The translations under genes were made by a program, and so were the position numbers. This document shows, one piece after another, positions 34,084 to 48,500 of a stretch of 64,000 nucleotides of DNA. The stretch comes from Tetradesmus obliquus (Eukaryota > Chlorophyta > Chlorophyceae > Sphaeropleales > Scenedesmaceae). The DNA lies in the NCBI GenBank assembly GCA_030272155.1, contig CP126191.1, positions 952,501 through 1,016,500 on the forward strand, given 5' to 3'. Each line of letters begins with the position of its first letter. The stretch's first letter is position 1. A model generated the notes under the pieces. The model searched no databases, had not been told where the DNA came from, and was given only the letters and a program-made list of their open reading frames with translations.

Positions 34084-36768
34084 TCAGCGCCGCAAATGCT
34101 GGCAGCTGCTGCCAGCAGCAATTGCTGCTGGCCGCTGCTGCTGCAACGCACGCATCCTGTCTGTGGCACACACGAGCTCATGCGTGATGGGCGGATCATA
34201 CATGCTGTGCCCTGCCCCAGGCACCAGCCGCAACTCCATCTCCGGCCAAGCATTGCTCAAGTCCACTGCTGTTGTAGGCGGGCACACAAAGTCCATCTGC
34301 CCCTGCACAGCTATGCATGGGATGTGCCGAATGCGCTGCACATGCTCCAGCAGAGGCTGCTCCAACAGAAACGCTCCGTGCACGCTGTAATGACACTCCA
34401 AAAGCGCCTGTGCGGCGCCCTGAGCAAAACCCTGGTGGTTCAAGCCCTGCCAAATCAGCTGCTGAACCTCAGGGTCCTGAATGTTGGCGCCCTGTGCTGG
34501 TAAGCCCCAGACCCAATCGGGCTGCGGGGTAGCTGCTGCTGCTGCTGCTGCTGCAGGCGGTGGCCTGCGCGTGTTGTCAAGTGGTAATACAGTTGCTGAG
34601 CTGATGCTGCTGTTGTTTACATTATTGCTGCTGCTGATTTCCGCAGCTGCGGCAGGGCCAGATGGGCCTGCTGCGACAGTTATTGCTGTTGGTATAGTAG
34701 TACAAGTGCTGCTGTTGTTGCTGCTGCTCTCGTGGTTGCTGAAGCTGCCAGCAAGCACCTCTGCAGGTACAGACGCTCCTCTCTGCAGAGCTGGAAAGCC
34801 AGCTGCCTCGGCTGCTGCTGCTGCTGCCTCTGCAGCAGCTGTGCTGGCTGGCCGCGGTGCATGCGGCAGCTGCACAGCCTGCTGCTGTGTAGCTGGAGCC
34901 GGTTGGTTCTGCCACTGCTGCCCATCCCAGACCCACAGGTCTTGGTTGTTGCTGAACCCCACAGACATCTCCCAGCCCATCCAGGCCTTCGCCTGCAGGA
35001 TGCCAGCGACAGCAGCAGACCAGCAGATACCGTTGGTCAGTTCAAGGTCGCCGGCAACGATCACTGTGCATGACAAAGATTGTCCCCGACAACTGCTACA
35101 TCTGCACAAACAAACAAACGTTGCCCTGGCAAGGCTCAGATAGGAGCGAAAGACTTGATGGATAGTTATCTTCAGCGGTTATTCAGATGAACTATGCATG
35201 AAGGGGATCATCACCGCCTGCCAGGGCAAAGAATGCACCAGCATGCATGCACAGAAACATACACACACCAAAGCAACAATGACGCCATCACTAGGCCTCA
35301 GTGTCCGTGTATCGTCACTGTGTGACCTTGGATATATGCTTGTCTATTGGTGTTTGGGTCATCAGCGGCCTTCGTCGACGTCAAAACATGTAACCCACGC
35401 GTACATCTTGACACCGGACATACAACACAAGTATGTGGCACACAAAGAACACGGGCTGTACACAGTCCACCACACCGCATACTTTGCTTCAAGTGCTTCA
35501 AAGTGCTGCACTGTGCCGAACACCCCACCCTCACACACATTAACCACGCAACACACTCCATCAACTGCCAACTCACCGCTGCCTGGCGTTCCGCAGCGTC
35601 ACTGCTCAGCATGCGCTTGTAGTACGACAGCAGTGGGTTGCCGCGCTCCCTTGCAGGACAGTTTCCTGCAAAGCGCCCCCATGCCAGCGGCTTCAGCGAT
35701 GCCGCGCCGCCTCCATACATCCACTGGAGCTCGCTCGGGCGCATCAGGCACACGCCTCGCAGGATTAGGCCCAGCACACGGTCAGGGTGTGCTTGTGCAT
35801 AGGCCACGCTTAGGGCAACGCCCCAGGAGCCACCCAGCAGCAGCCAGCTGTGGACGCCTAGGGTTTTGCGCAGGGTTTCCAGGTCAGAGACGAGGTCTGC
35901 GGTTGTGTTTTCGGCAAGGCAGCCGCTTGGGGTGCTGCGGCCGCAGCCTCTCTGGTCAAGCAGGACTATGCGGTAGGTGGAGGCGTCAAAGAAGCGCCTG
36001 CAGGACAAACGATGGATGGATGGACAAAGGGAAGATGATGTTTCAGCAAACAGTGAGTACGAGCCAGGCTTTCAACAAGCGAACAATGCAGGGATGCTTT
36101 GCGGGCAAGCAAACGTAACGAGGCACGCACGAGGCAGAACAAATTCCAAAACTCTGGCAGAGGTACAGGTTGCAGGCACTCACGCATGGTTGGCGTAGCA
36201 GCCAGCGCCCGGCCCGCCATGCACCACCACTGCTGGGATGCCTTGTGGGTTGCCGTGCACTTCATAGTAGACCTTGTGAAGGTTTGACACTTGCAAGTAG
36301 CCACTGGTGTGGGGTGTAGTGGCAGGGTACAAGCCCCGCAGGCCGCTGCTGCTCTGCTGCTGTTGTGGTTGTGCTGCGGCACTGCTCACAGGACAAGCCA
36401 TGCGCTGCCGATTCTGCTGTGTCACGCCTGTAAAACATTCAATGAAAATGGTTTTAAAGGCGCCAGGTCCAGCCTTGAGGCACACCAGAGGGATACACTG
36501 CAGTAGCAAAGGTCTGTCACAGTTCCAAGTACTGCTGTACCCTGACGCAACTGCAAAGCACAAGCCTACAAGTACCCGACGGAATGTACATAGACTAATA
36601 TTCCGCACCTGGCTTGTTGATGGGCGTTAGCAGGCCCTGGGGCAAACCAGACCGCACAAGCGTGTGTGGCTGCTGCTTGCGAGCAGGCAGCGCGTGTAGC
36701 GCAACACAGCCCGCAGCCACAGCGCCACGTTGTGGCAACACGGCATTTTCAACGCAATGGGAGATCAT
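34084..36768 (-). CDS. PIP: Proline iminopeptidase (S33 alpha/beta hydrolase)
   Basis: Removes N-terminal proline from peptides (EC 3.4.11.5). Four exons join in phase: 36768..36609, 36427..36184, 35997..35577, 34992..34084, giving 577 residues. Motifs match family S33: oxyanion HGGPG at 123-127, LLDQRGCGRS near 147, nucleophile elbow GGSWG with Ser192, the acid in GQMDF (Asp509) and His537 in GAGHSMYDPP, followed by ATDRM. Residues 1 to about 90 are non-conserved and basic/Ser-rich, as in an organelle transit peptide; plant homologues include plastid forms. Exon 4 carries a low-complexity Ala/Gln/Ser insertion of roughly 120 residues between the cap region (WMGWEMSV) and ALLECHYSVHGAFL, so the protein is much longer than the usual 310-390 residues. 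The start was chosen because its exon joins in phase to the conserved core. The gene shows no exon echoes. Confidence 0.93.
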
Positions 36769-38000
36769 CTGCTCGCTTAGGTGGCCGCTGTGCGGCCGGT
36801 GCCTTTTGTCAGGCCATTGTGAAGTGGTCGTCCTCAGAGCGAGCTACAACATCTGAAGAACACTAAGTGGTTGCATATCACAGCAGCGTGAACAGGCTCA
36901 TTTAGGGTGGCCGTTCAAGCTGACGGCTGCCTGACGTTGTTACAACAGCACACCACCGACTGTTGACCTGCCCCCAGCAAGGTCCCTGTCGCGTGGCACA
37001 CGTCGGACGTGTACAACGCTTGTGTATGCCGCTTCTGCTGCACTTAGAGTCTATCGAGTGGCGCGATCAGTGCATGGCCCTTTCCACCAGCATATGTGCG
37101 GTGTCACGGGTGCACCATGAGCCTTGTTGTGAACTCACACAGGCATGAAAACAACAGGCGCAATAGCCGCCGAGCTGAGCATTTGGTAAGTGAGATCAAG
37201 ATTTACCCAGTCAATGCATGAAAACCAGCAGCATGGCCAACAATAGGTATACGCCGTAGGGGCAAGGGAGTCCAACACTTTGGTGAGTCACAGCAGAATG
37301 CCCCACGTGGACTGCCAGTCAGCCCATCAGTAACGCAAGAAGGGCGAGCTCCGCTCCATACTCTAACTGCCACACTTGGCAGCCGCGACTGTTCACAAAC
37401 AATGCAGCAGTAGTGCCTTCAAGGCGGTTCTGTAAAACCCAGGGTACACGTCCGCCATCAGCACCGACACGGTGACAGGACCCATCAGCCGATCAACAAA
37501 CCCTCACGAGAGAGTGTTGCAAGCACAGCCGTCATCCTGACAGATGCTGGCTCGCATCGTTGAATGGTAGAGCCGTGATGCCAGAAGAGCAGGGCAACAA
37601 GCACCCGAGTACACAGACACTCAGTGACAATGCCATTGGCGGTTACGTCACAGCTCCACGCAATGCACTGCGCGATGCACACAAGCTCACATTCCCTGCA
37701 GGGCAGCGCCACTGCTGGGCAAACTCTGCTGCAAACGTGGCAGCCACTATGGCAAGAAAGTGCCGCAGCAGAGAAACAGCATACGAGCCCTCGTCAGCTG
37801 CTGACTGATGCGGCATGCACCAGGCATTCAACCAAACAATCCATGATGCACATGCCCCTGCTGTCACCCGTGTTTCAGTGCCACCCCTGCATTTGGCTGT
37901 TACTAGTTCTGCCCTGCACTGCTGCGTCTGACCGCACTGCTGCATCTGCCTGCACTGCTGCAGCTACCCGCACTGTGCTGGATTCGGCCCCCCGCACCAG
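36769..38000. promoter_or_regulatory. Iminopeptidase upstream region and 3' flank of the UVR/NTF2-like gene
   Basis: These 1.2 kb lie between two minus-strand genes. They must contain the iminopeptidase promoter and the 3' UTR of the next gene. A minus-strand TGTAA at 36944-36940 is rather far from the stop at 38001. I see no other feature. Confidence 0.35.
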
Positions 38001-38090
38001 CTACCGGTTACGCATGAGCGGGCTGCCATGATGGTGTGTCATGACCCACTTGCCCTCCTGCAGCTCAAACAGGTTGGTGGCCACCGTCCT

Positions 38091-38141
<51 letters not shown>

Positions 38142-39603
38142 TGTCAGACGCAAGCAGGAGTTCTGCGAAAACAAACGTGCTGCACCTCCTCGCCTGCCGC
38201 TGCTGCAGTCGACTGCCCCTGCTGTCATCGCCACTTGCCGTGCTGCCTTGCCGCACCCCTCACTTGTCCCTGCTGCCGCGCCGTTTACCCTCACCTGACC
38301 CTGCTACCGCCCTGTTCCCCTCACTTGTCCCTGCTGCCGCGCCGCTCCGCCTCACCCTGCCGCTGCTGTCCTACCGTTCCGCTCACCTGCCCCTGCGTTG
38401 TTGTCTGCTGTTGTTGTCTGCAACTGTGGCCTCTTTCACTGGCCCTGCTGTCACCTGCCATCCCATACAGCCATCACCGCCCTCACCTGCCCCTGCTGTC
38501 GTCCGCGTCCATCACCTCCAGGCACGTTACCAGGCCCTGGCTGTCGCTCAGCGCAAACACGCGCACGTCCTCCAGCCCAATCTTGAAGGCGTTGGGCCGC
38601 ACACCCCTCAGGATGGCCGCCCAGCTCTCTATGACCTGGCAATGTAACAGGCCACAGCAGCAATGCACACGGTTGAAAAGTACTGCACTCCCTGCAGCAG
38701 CAGTGCGCACTGTCTGGGCGACGCACCCCTCAGGATGGCCGCCCAGCTCTCCATGACCTGGCGACGCAGCAGGCCACAGCAGCAATGCAAACACCTCAGC
38801 AGCAGTGCACTCCCCTCAGGCAGAGGTGTACACTATCTTGGCGCACACCCCTCAGGATTGCCGCCCAGCTCTCCATGACCTGGCAGCAGGCCGCAACATC
38901 TGTGCTCAGTCACGGATTCAGTTGTGGTCCCCAAAATGCAAATCTACACTTGTATAATGGCGTCGCGACATGTCTCGTGTACTATGAGGCGCAATGCAAG
39001 CAGCAGCAGAGATGAAGTGCGTGACAGCTCATCTGATGCAATGCCAGGGTCCCAAGCGGCAGAGCGTCATGTGCATGCTGACAGCACATCTCACCAGCTC
39101 CCTGCCTGCGATGCATGCTGAGCCCGGGTGCACAATCTGCACGTGGTCGCCCTTGCCCCACACCTTGTCCATTTCCTGCAAGCAGCGCCAGCAACACAGC
39201 ATGTTGCACGGGCTCAGTTGAGCTACCTGGTGCTATAACTGCCGCAGGTTGCTACAAGCCCAACCTCCAGCATGTCAGCCGTGGCATGCAACCTGCAGCA
39301 CACATGGCCTGTACCTAGTCCAGATTGTATGCAGCAGCTGCAACTGGTCAACGGTGACAACTGCTGTGCTTACCTTGATATTTCCAGACCTGAATGCAGC
39401 GTAGAAGCGCTCATTTGCGTCCTCTATAGCCAACCTGGCATCTGTTTGCCTTTGCCTGAACAGCGCAGCACAAAGGACGCAGTTGACAGGTCATTGCAAT
39501 GCCGCGAATGATTGCTGATGTACACCCCGTAGGCTAACTGCTCACACGTTCAAGCAACATCAAGTAGCGCCCAGAATACTTACTGCTTGCCCTGCACAGC
39601 ATG

Positions 39604-39634
<31 letters not shown>

Positions 39635-40018
39635 AGCAGCAGCGCTGCTGTGAATGCTGCTGCCCCTACTACTACAACTTGCAGCCATGCCCAGCTGCCT
39701 GTAAGCTGATTGAACCAGATGTTATGCACATTGAGATGTTGCTCACTGCAATGTGTCACGGAGGTTGGCTGCTAAGGCGTAGTCTTCCTGCTTCACTGCT
39801 GTATCTAGCTCCTTCCTGAGCTGCGCCAGCGTCATGGACTCGTCCCACACGGCACGACACGTAACAGTTGACTTGAAGTTACGTTTATGCTGTGCCGAGC
39901 AGTGCCGAGCACATGGCGGTGTGCTACGGAAGGGCTGCTGCGTGCGTGAGTTGGCGCATGCCGAGCGTCCAACGCGGCTACCTAGCATGCTGGCGACTCG
40001 TGAAAACCAAAGATGCAC
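38001..40018 (-). CDS. Plastid-type UVR-like and NTF2-like (SnoaL fold) protein
   Basis: Five exons join in phase: 40018..39747, 39455..39374, 39175..39095, 38635..38487, 38088..38001, giving 223 residues. The first 60 or so residues are Arg/Ser/Ala-rich and suggest a plastid transit peptide. LRKELDTAVKQEDYALAANL (about 69-88) resembles a UVR helical hairpin. The rest fits an NTF2-like/SnoaL domain: DANERFYAAFRSGNI, DKVWGKGDHVQIVHPG, IAGRELVIESWAAIL, VTCLEVMDADDSRG and TVATNLFELQEGKWVMTHHH. Plants have plastid NTF2-like proteins of unknown function with this pattern; no catalytic role can be assigned. A second Met at about 39988 could also start translation. Exon 4 has two upstream echoes, and a CAG array abuts the exon 5 acceptor. 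Confidence 0.85.
38092..38140 (+). repeat. CAG array abutting the exon 5 acceptor of the UVR/NTF2-like gene
   Basis: About 16 CAG units on the plus strand read CTG on the transcribed strand and run straight into the acceptor CTGCAG before 38088. The array replaces the polypyrimidine tract. Confidence 0.95.
38700..38895 (-). repeat. Two 122-bp echoes of UVR/NTF2-like exon 4 5' edge
   Basis: CTCAGGATGGCCGCCCAGCT through CCATGACCTGGC occurs at the true exon (acceptor by 38635) and again with the same bases near 38753 and 38875. The spacing is 122 bp twice. The acceptor is preserved in the copies. Confidence 0.92.
39601..39646 (+). repeat. CTG/CAG inverted triplet tract in intron 1
   Basis: About ten CTG units followed at once by CAGCAGCAG form an imperfect palindrome in intron 1 of the UVR/NTF2-like gene. 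Confidence 0.8.
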
Positions 40019-40944
40019 TTATGTTTTGTTATGAGGCTGCCAGCGTTGACCAAAAAGCTGATCAGTGAGAACACTGGACCGAAACAGGTGCAGCAGGGTA
40101 GGTGGACTGCAAACGTGCTGAGAACGTACAGCCCTATGACTGAAGAGCAACAGATTCAAGTTGAAGCACGGTCATCGGCGTGCATTATACTCCCCTCCAG
40201 CTGGTGAGGCTGTTGGACAGATACGTGAACCCTGGTGCAGGGCAGTGACGTTCTCTACTGAGTAGCGTCTGCTCGCCTGCTGCCCTGTCCATCAGCACCA
40301 GGCTGCTACGGGGCTGCCGGGAATCCTTGCAATCAGCTGTTTAATTCATCTCTACCCTGTTTGTCTCCTGATGCTTTTTGCTGTTCAGCGCTGCTGGTTC
40401 TAGAGAGGCCCAGGCTTGGCCACGCCTTGTGCTTGGCATTGCAGCCAGCCAGCTGGCACAATGCATGACTTGCACAGCTGCTAGACCTCGCTCCCTACGC
40501 TACTAGATGGCTTGTATACAGGCTCCCCAACACTCGGAGCAGAAAACTGTGTGACACTGGAAACTTCACAGCATTACACAAAGCAGCCTGGGCTAGGCCG
40601 GCTGGCCAATTGCAACACACCGAAAAGCTACCAACAAGTAGCACTGTACAACCATGATGCTGCAGTTGAAAGCCGGTGCAGCTTGCAGAAGCAGCATGCA
40701 GCCACTACGTGCTATGTGCTGTGAACTACCTGAGTAGCAAGAGACCATGTGTCTGCACATATACTACCAAGAGTGCGGCAGTACATACCTAGCAACATCA
40801 ACAGAAACCAACAACAGACCCAGCGCCAAACCTAGTAGCGCAGCTCTCGGATCTCGGCACACGCCAGCAGGACCCTACGCCCGCAGGGGCTGCCTTCTTG
40901 CGCCGGCAGAGGCTTGAAGCATCACCAGCAGCACACGGGGCTGC
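40019..40944. promoter_or_regulatory. UVR/NTF2-like gene promoter side and NAC-alpha 3' flank
   Basis: A minus-strand TGTAA at 40578-40574, about 370 bp past the NAC-alpha stop, is a plausible poly(A) signal. The part next to 40018 should hold the promoter of the UVR/NTF2-like gene. No other element is visible. Confidence 0.4.
40574..40578 (-). terminator. Candidate TGTAA polyadenylation signal, NAC-alpha
   Basis: Forward TTACA, minus-strand TGTAA, about 370 bp past the stop codon at 40945. Assigned by position only. Confidence 0.4.
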
Positions 40945-43434
<2,490 letters not shown>

Positions 43435-44586
43435 TTTTGCTGCTGTGAAAGGAAGCGACGCGTGGGCTGCTGAGCAACAGGCTGATGAAGCAGGCAAGGT
43501 GTCACCTGCGTCTGAAAGAGCTAAAAGAGGCCGAGCCTGCGCGATCGTGTCCCTACATCCCAGGCACTACTGCTGTCAGAACATGTGTTACCTTTCTTTC
43601 AGCACTAGAATTGTCTAATACGCAGATGCTTCGTGGTCAGCATCCAGGTTGTTTGCGGATTTTGCTCGATTTGGTGCCTTTGCAAGGGCTACAGCGTTTG
43701 CTGCGAAGCACTTTGGACAACCCCTTCGGTTTGCGTTTGTTTGCACGCTTAAGTAGATCTCCATTCTGAAGGGTTTTTCAGCTTTCACAGTGCAAGGCAG
43801 GACCGTGCGTTGCTGCGTCAGTCGTTGGCGAGATTCCCCGCTAGCCTGGCAACCAGCCTCCCTCTCAGGACCGCTGCAGGCTTGGAACTTAGCGTTTGAC
43901 CCTTGATTGCGTGCTTGCAAGGTGGGTTTGCTGGCTGTCTTCACGTTTGTGCGTGCTCCCGCGTTGGCCACCGGAGCCGAGCTTGTCTGATTCCAACGCC
44001 TGGCATATCCAGATGCTCAGCAGTTATCCGCGATTTAATTCGAGCATGCATGCTGCAGCCACATGCGACGCACTCATCTGCAAGTCACGTAGTGCAAGCG
44101 AGCCAGCAATACTCGACAGGACAGCAGCAAACCAGCACATGCACTGCCTGCAAAGTTCACACGCGGTAGGCTAGCTTAGCGGGCAAAAGCAGCTCAACCC
44201 AGTGGCAGGCATCATGTAGCATCACACATGACAGCAACCCAGCACGTTATGCCTGTTTGATGTGAATGCATGCCTTGTGCACGTATGTGCTGGCCACCTG
44301 TTGAGTCAACATGTGTGTGCTGCTGGCTGCTCCACTGCATGCACATGTGCAGGTGCACGGTGGATATTGAGCTACTAAGTTTCAGCGACTAGCTCTTGCC
44401 ACAGCTGAGCACGTGTGGCCAGCCTGCAGCAGCAGCTGACACACGGCCCGGCCACGCAGCTGCGCAGCAGCTGCATCACAACCCAGCAGTTCAGCAGGGG
44501 CAGAGGTCAACCCCAAACAGCCCCTGCAGCACCAGCAGGAGCAGCAGCAGCATCTCCTGCAAGCAGCAGCCAGCCCCAGCAGCAAG
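43435..44586. promoter_or_regulatory. Divergent promoter region, NAC-alpha / TLC-domain gene
   Basis: About 1.15 kb lie between two divergent start codons. A 118-codon minus ORF at 43615-43971 shows no family and is probably chance. No TATA box or other named motif could be assigned. Confidence 0.4.
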
Positions 44587-45508
44587 ATGTTCAAGCTGCT
44601 GCATCCCCGGTGGGACCCGGTGGCGCTGCATGACTACTTCAACCTGGTGGTCATCGCCATTTTGAATGTGGAGAACCTCACGTATCTGGCCACAGGCAAG
44701 GGCTTTGAGCTCTTCTTCACATCTGCCATGGTCTACTTCCTGCTAGACACCATCTTTGTGGGCGTCTACCCGCAGTCTGTCAAGAGCCCTGTGGTCATCC
44801 TCAGCCACCACATCTGCACCGCGCTGTACATGCTCATCCCCTACAACTACCCGCACTACCAGTGGTGCATGGCCTACTGCATGCTGGTGGAGATCAACAC
44901 CTGGCTGCTCATCGCACGGCGCCAGCTCGGGGGAAAGGTGTTCGAGGTGCGGTTCTGCCTTGCTGCTGCTGTTTGCCCTGCTTTGTTTTGTGCTGTTGCT
45001 GCTGGTTGAAGTAATGTCACATGCGCACAAGAGGGTGAAAGGGGTTTGTTGCTGCTGGCTTACATGCTCGTTGACACACTAGCAAACCAGAGAGCCTCAC
45101 ATATGATTCGCATGCACACTTCGCATGCACACAGCAGATGGGGTGCTTCTGTTGCGGTGACTCATCACTGCTGCATGGTGCTGGTCAAAGTGTGACCCCA
45201 GGCTTACAGTGCTGGCCCATCCTGCAAACCATTGGCTGTTGACATGCTGCCTCTTTCTTTGCCTGGCGCTCCTGCAGGTGCTGTTTTACATCTCCTGGGT
45301 GCTGCTGCGCAACATCTTCTACCCGTACCTCATCTGGGCCTTTTACAAGGAGTGGCAGCTGGAGACGCAGCTTGCAGGAACGCCCTGGAACTGGATCCTG
45401 GTCACGCCAGTGTGCCAGGCCTTCCTCACAGGCCTCAACTACCACTGGACGCTGCAGCTGGTGGTCAAGGTCGCCCAGCGCGGGGGCAAGTATGGCAAGC
45501 ACCTGTAA
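44587..45508 (+). CDS. TLC-domain multi-pass membrane protein
   Basis: Two exons join in phase: 44587..44946 and 45278..45508, giving 196 residues. The sequence has several hydrophobic helices (VVIAILNVENLTYLATG, FFTSAMVYFLLDTIFVGV, VVILSHHICTALYMLI, VLFYISWVLLRNIFYPYLIW and a last one near ILVTPVCQAFLTGL). The HH pair in ILSHHICTALY and the later MLVEINTWLL match the TRAM/LAG1/CLN8 (TLC) pattern. Family members act in lipid metabolism or sensing in the ER or other membranes; ceramide synthase activity is not implied, as the fuller Lag1 motif is not evident. The Met at 44587 directly precedes the conserved part. The end GGKYGKHL is basic. A TGTAA lies 46 bp past the stop. Confidence 0.85.
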
Positions 45509-45553
45509 GCAAGGCGCGCGGCCCGCGCTGCTGCGCCATCACCACAGGGATCC

Positions 45554-45573
45554 TGTAAGGCCGCGGCTTGTAA
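45554..45573 (+). terminator. Two candidate TGTAA poly(A) signals, TLC-domain gene
   Basis: TGTAA occurs at 45554-45558 and 45569-45573, 46-61 bp after the stop codon, which would give a very short 3' UTR. Confidence 0.45.
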
Positions 45574-48500
45574 CGGGGAGGCGGGGACCGCAGGGGCGCA
45601 GCAGCAGCAACTGCAGCTGCAGCTGCAGCGCGGGCTGGTTATGTTGGGCGGGGCAGGGCGTATGCTGCGTTTCACTGCCTGCAACACAGCTGATTTTTCT
45701 TGCTCGCAGATGCTAGCCGTGCTCACCAGTAGATGAATAGCTTGACGGCTGAACGTCAACAAGGCAGTCCTCCTATGCCTGTTGTAGTGCACAAAACTTC
45801 GTCTTATGTCAACTTGCGGTGTGTGTCAGCATGTTTCCGCCCTCGCTTGGCTGCTGCCTCACCTCGCTGCTTGCACTGTTGCTGCTGCTGCAGTCGGAAG
45901 CGACGAAGTGCCCTATCATCAATGGCAGATGTGGGCAGCAGCAGCGGCGGCGGCAGCAGCGCAGCGAGCAGCAGCAGCAGTATCAGCAGCCAGCTTTCGA
46001 AGCAGACGTGAGCGCTGCAGTGGCTGCAGTGCTGCTGTGCAGTGCTGCGTGCATGCTGAGAAGCGGCTCTGTGAGCGCCTTGCGCAGCCAGCTTACCAGC
46101 TGCTGCTGACCAGAGCATGGCTGTGGGACTTTATGGGGTGGATGAGCGTCAACAGTGGGGGCATGCAGTGCCATGTGCTGAGGCTGGTTGTGAGGAGATC
46201 TGTCAGTAGAGTGTGCTGGCTTTGTGCATGTGTGTGCATGGTTCAGCACGCATCCTGCTTTTATTGCTCTGCGCATGCATCATGGAGGCGAGTGCACAGC
46301 CTGACGATGCACGGATTGTTGCAGTCAGACTGCCGATAGCTGAGGCAGGTAGCTGCACAGCGGGTGTGTTGCTTGCACAGCTGTTGGTGCTGCTGCTTGA
46401 CTCTGGCATGCTTTTCTTGTGGCCAGCCAACTGCTGTGGTGCGGCACATTGCCTGCCTGGCAGGCCTTTTGGTGTGTATTATGCTCAGTGCGGGACCCTG
46501 TTGATGTGTGTTGCTTGCATGTGCGCCTCAGGTGTGCGTCATGGTCATGTACTTGCAGCGTGGGTGTGGCATGGCACGGACCGGGTTCAGGGTTCAGGGG
46601 TATTCCAGGTTCCAGATGCTGCAGACGGCCCTGCATGTTGCCAGGAGCACTCATCAGTCCTCTGGCAGCAGCTGTTTGCATGCATGCGTGGCAGCACGCA
46701 CTTGCATGCTGCTCTTCCTGTGTTTGTACCTTCCATCTGACTTTTAGTAGGCTAGGATATGACTTGCGCGTGTGGCATTTAGTGTAGCACCTGGTACTAG
46801 GCTTGTCAGGCTTTTGTACCAACTAGGATAGGTCTTGTCTTGGAGCTTACCTGCTGTTTGGCCAAGGCAGTCTTGCGCCTTGCATGCAGATGCAGTGGAG
46901 TGTGCTACATTATCCATTTTGTTGTGATATGCAAGCAAAGCAAAGCAGCAATGTGTGGGGCCCTAACAGTGGGGCGTTTTGACACCCTCATGCTGCTGCC
47001 ATCTGTGTCTGCAGTTGGGACTGCTGCAGACCCACAGAAAGGGCTGCTGCGGTTTGATCGGCCTGCTTGCCATGAACCATGGCGGCTGACGTGCGTTTTT
47101 AACTCGTGCAGCTGCTGCTGTAGCTGGTTACTGGGGCACACGCTGTGTGCCCCTGAGTTATATGGTACCATTGCTGCGACTATGAAAGGTCTTGGGTGCT
47201 GTGGCTGGCAACGCATTCTCAGCAGCTGCCTTGTTAGGGTAGGTTCTGTCTGTGAGCTGTGAGCAAGCATGTGAATGCAGTCATCTAGCGAGTCAGCTGA
47301 AGTCAGCTCACTGTGTCTTGTTCCTTTTGGTGTCTTCACGCGAGTTTTGTGCAGCAGCGTTGTACAGAGCAGTCAGTGTGGCAGATTGTTAGGCATGTTC
47401 ACACACGTGAGTGTTGCACCTTCTTGACTTGTCTTTTTGCCGTGGTCAGGCTTTGTCGTGCTTGCAAATTGCTTCCCTTGGGCTTGGATGACTTCCTCGC
47501 TGGCTTGGATGGCAGACCTAACTTGGCTGACAGATCGTCGCACTGTGGGTAACCCACCGTAACTCTGGCTGCCGCCGACAAGTGTACACACGGCTGCGAG
47601 AGTGATGCATATTACCCCAGCCTGCGGCAAAGACATCAGGCACGCTAGTCTGTTACCAACCAGCCGGTTAAGATGCAGGAATATGGCGCTGCCGCAGCGC
47701 GCCAGGCAGGCATATAAACGTAGGCCGTACGTCACATAGGCTGAGCCTGCTGCTGCAGCATGGTGAACACGACATGATCAGTGCAATGTCACCAACAGCA
47801 GATCAACAAACATGTCAACATGCATGTACGTGGGCAGTACAAGTGACAGTAATTCAGACTGACATGTACACAGGGTGCACAGGCGCAAGCAACGAATGGT
47901 TGTACGGCCAGGTACGGCACAAAAAATACAAGGCACACTGTGCATGGCATGCAGTGCATGTTCGTAATGGAAGCATGATTGACGAACCTGGACACCAGGC
48001 CAAGACTCTGTCGGACAGGCTGCAAACTTCCATGCGCTACTTCCAAGAGCCAGAGCATTTCAAACACAACAGGTTCGCACCCAGCACAACTCCCACGCTT
48101 GCGTGTGTGCCCAGTCAAACATGGCACGCAGCACCTGCTGCAACAAGTGGGTAACACCACGCTGTTCCAAAGTATAGATACTGGCCGGCTGCAGCACGTC
48201 AGCCGGCACAGCTGCATTCATCGCTGAGGTGTTCAAACAGCACCAATGGTAGCAACCAGCCCGCCAAAAAACACACAGCAACACCTGTAGGCATGCATCT
48301 GGTACATGTACAAAAGTGGTGCAGCAGCTGCCCACCCAACTGCTGCTGAGCCACACCAACTGTTGTGCTGACTAGCCTGGGCAACAAATGCAGAACTACT
48401 ACGGTACTAGCATTGCAGGTATGGCAGAGAGGGCATGAGCAGCTCACAGCCAGGAGCTGTCCTTTGTAGTAATAGAAACATCAGTCCTGCAATGTGAGTG

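Noticed and set aside
43615..43971. 118-codon minus ORF in the NAC-alpha/TLC divergent region
   Set aside because: No family and no splice connection to NAC-alpha, whose own start at 43434 is well supported.
46213..46740. 175-codon plus-strand ORF with hydrophobic stretches
   Set aside because: Cys/Trp/His-rich composition, no family resemblance and no splice partners; probably chance.
47399..47581. 60-codon Lys-rich minus ORF
   Set aside because: Overlaps an equally open ORF in another frame and shows no recognisable domain; too short to support.
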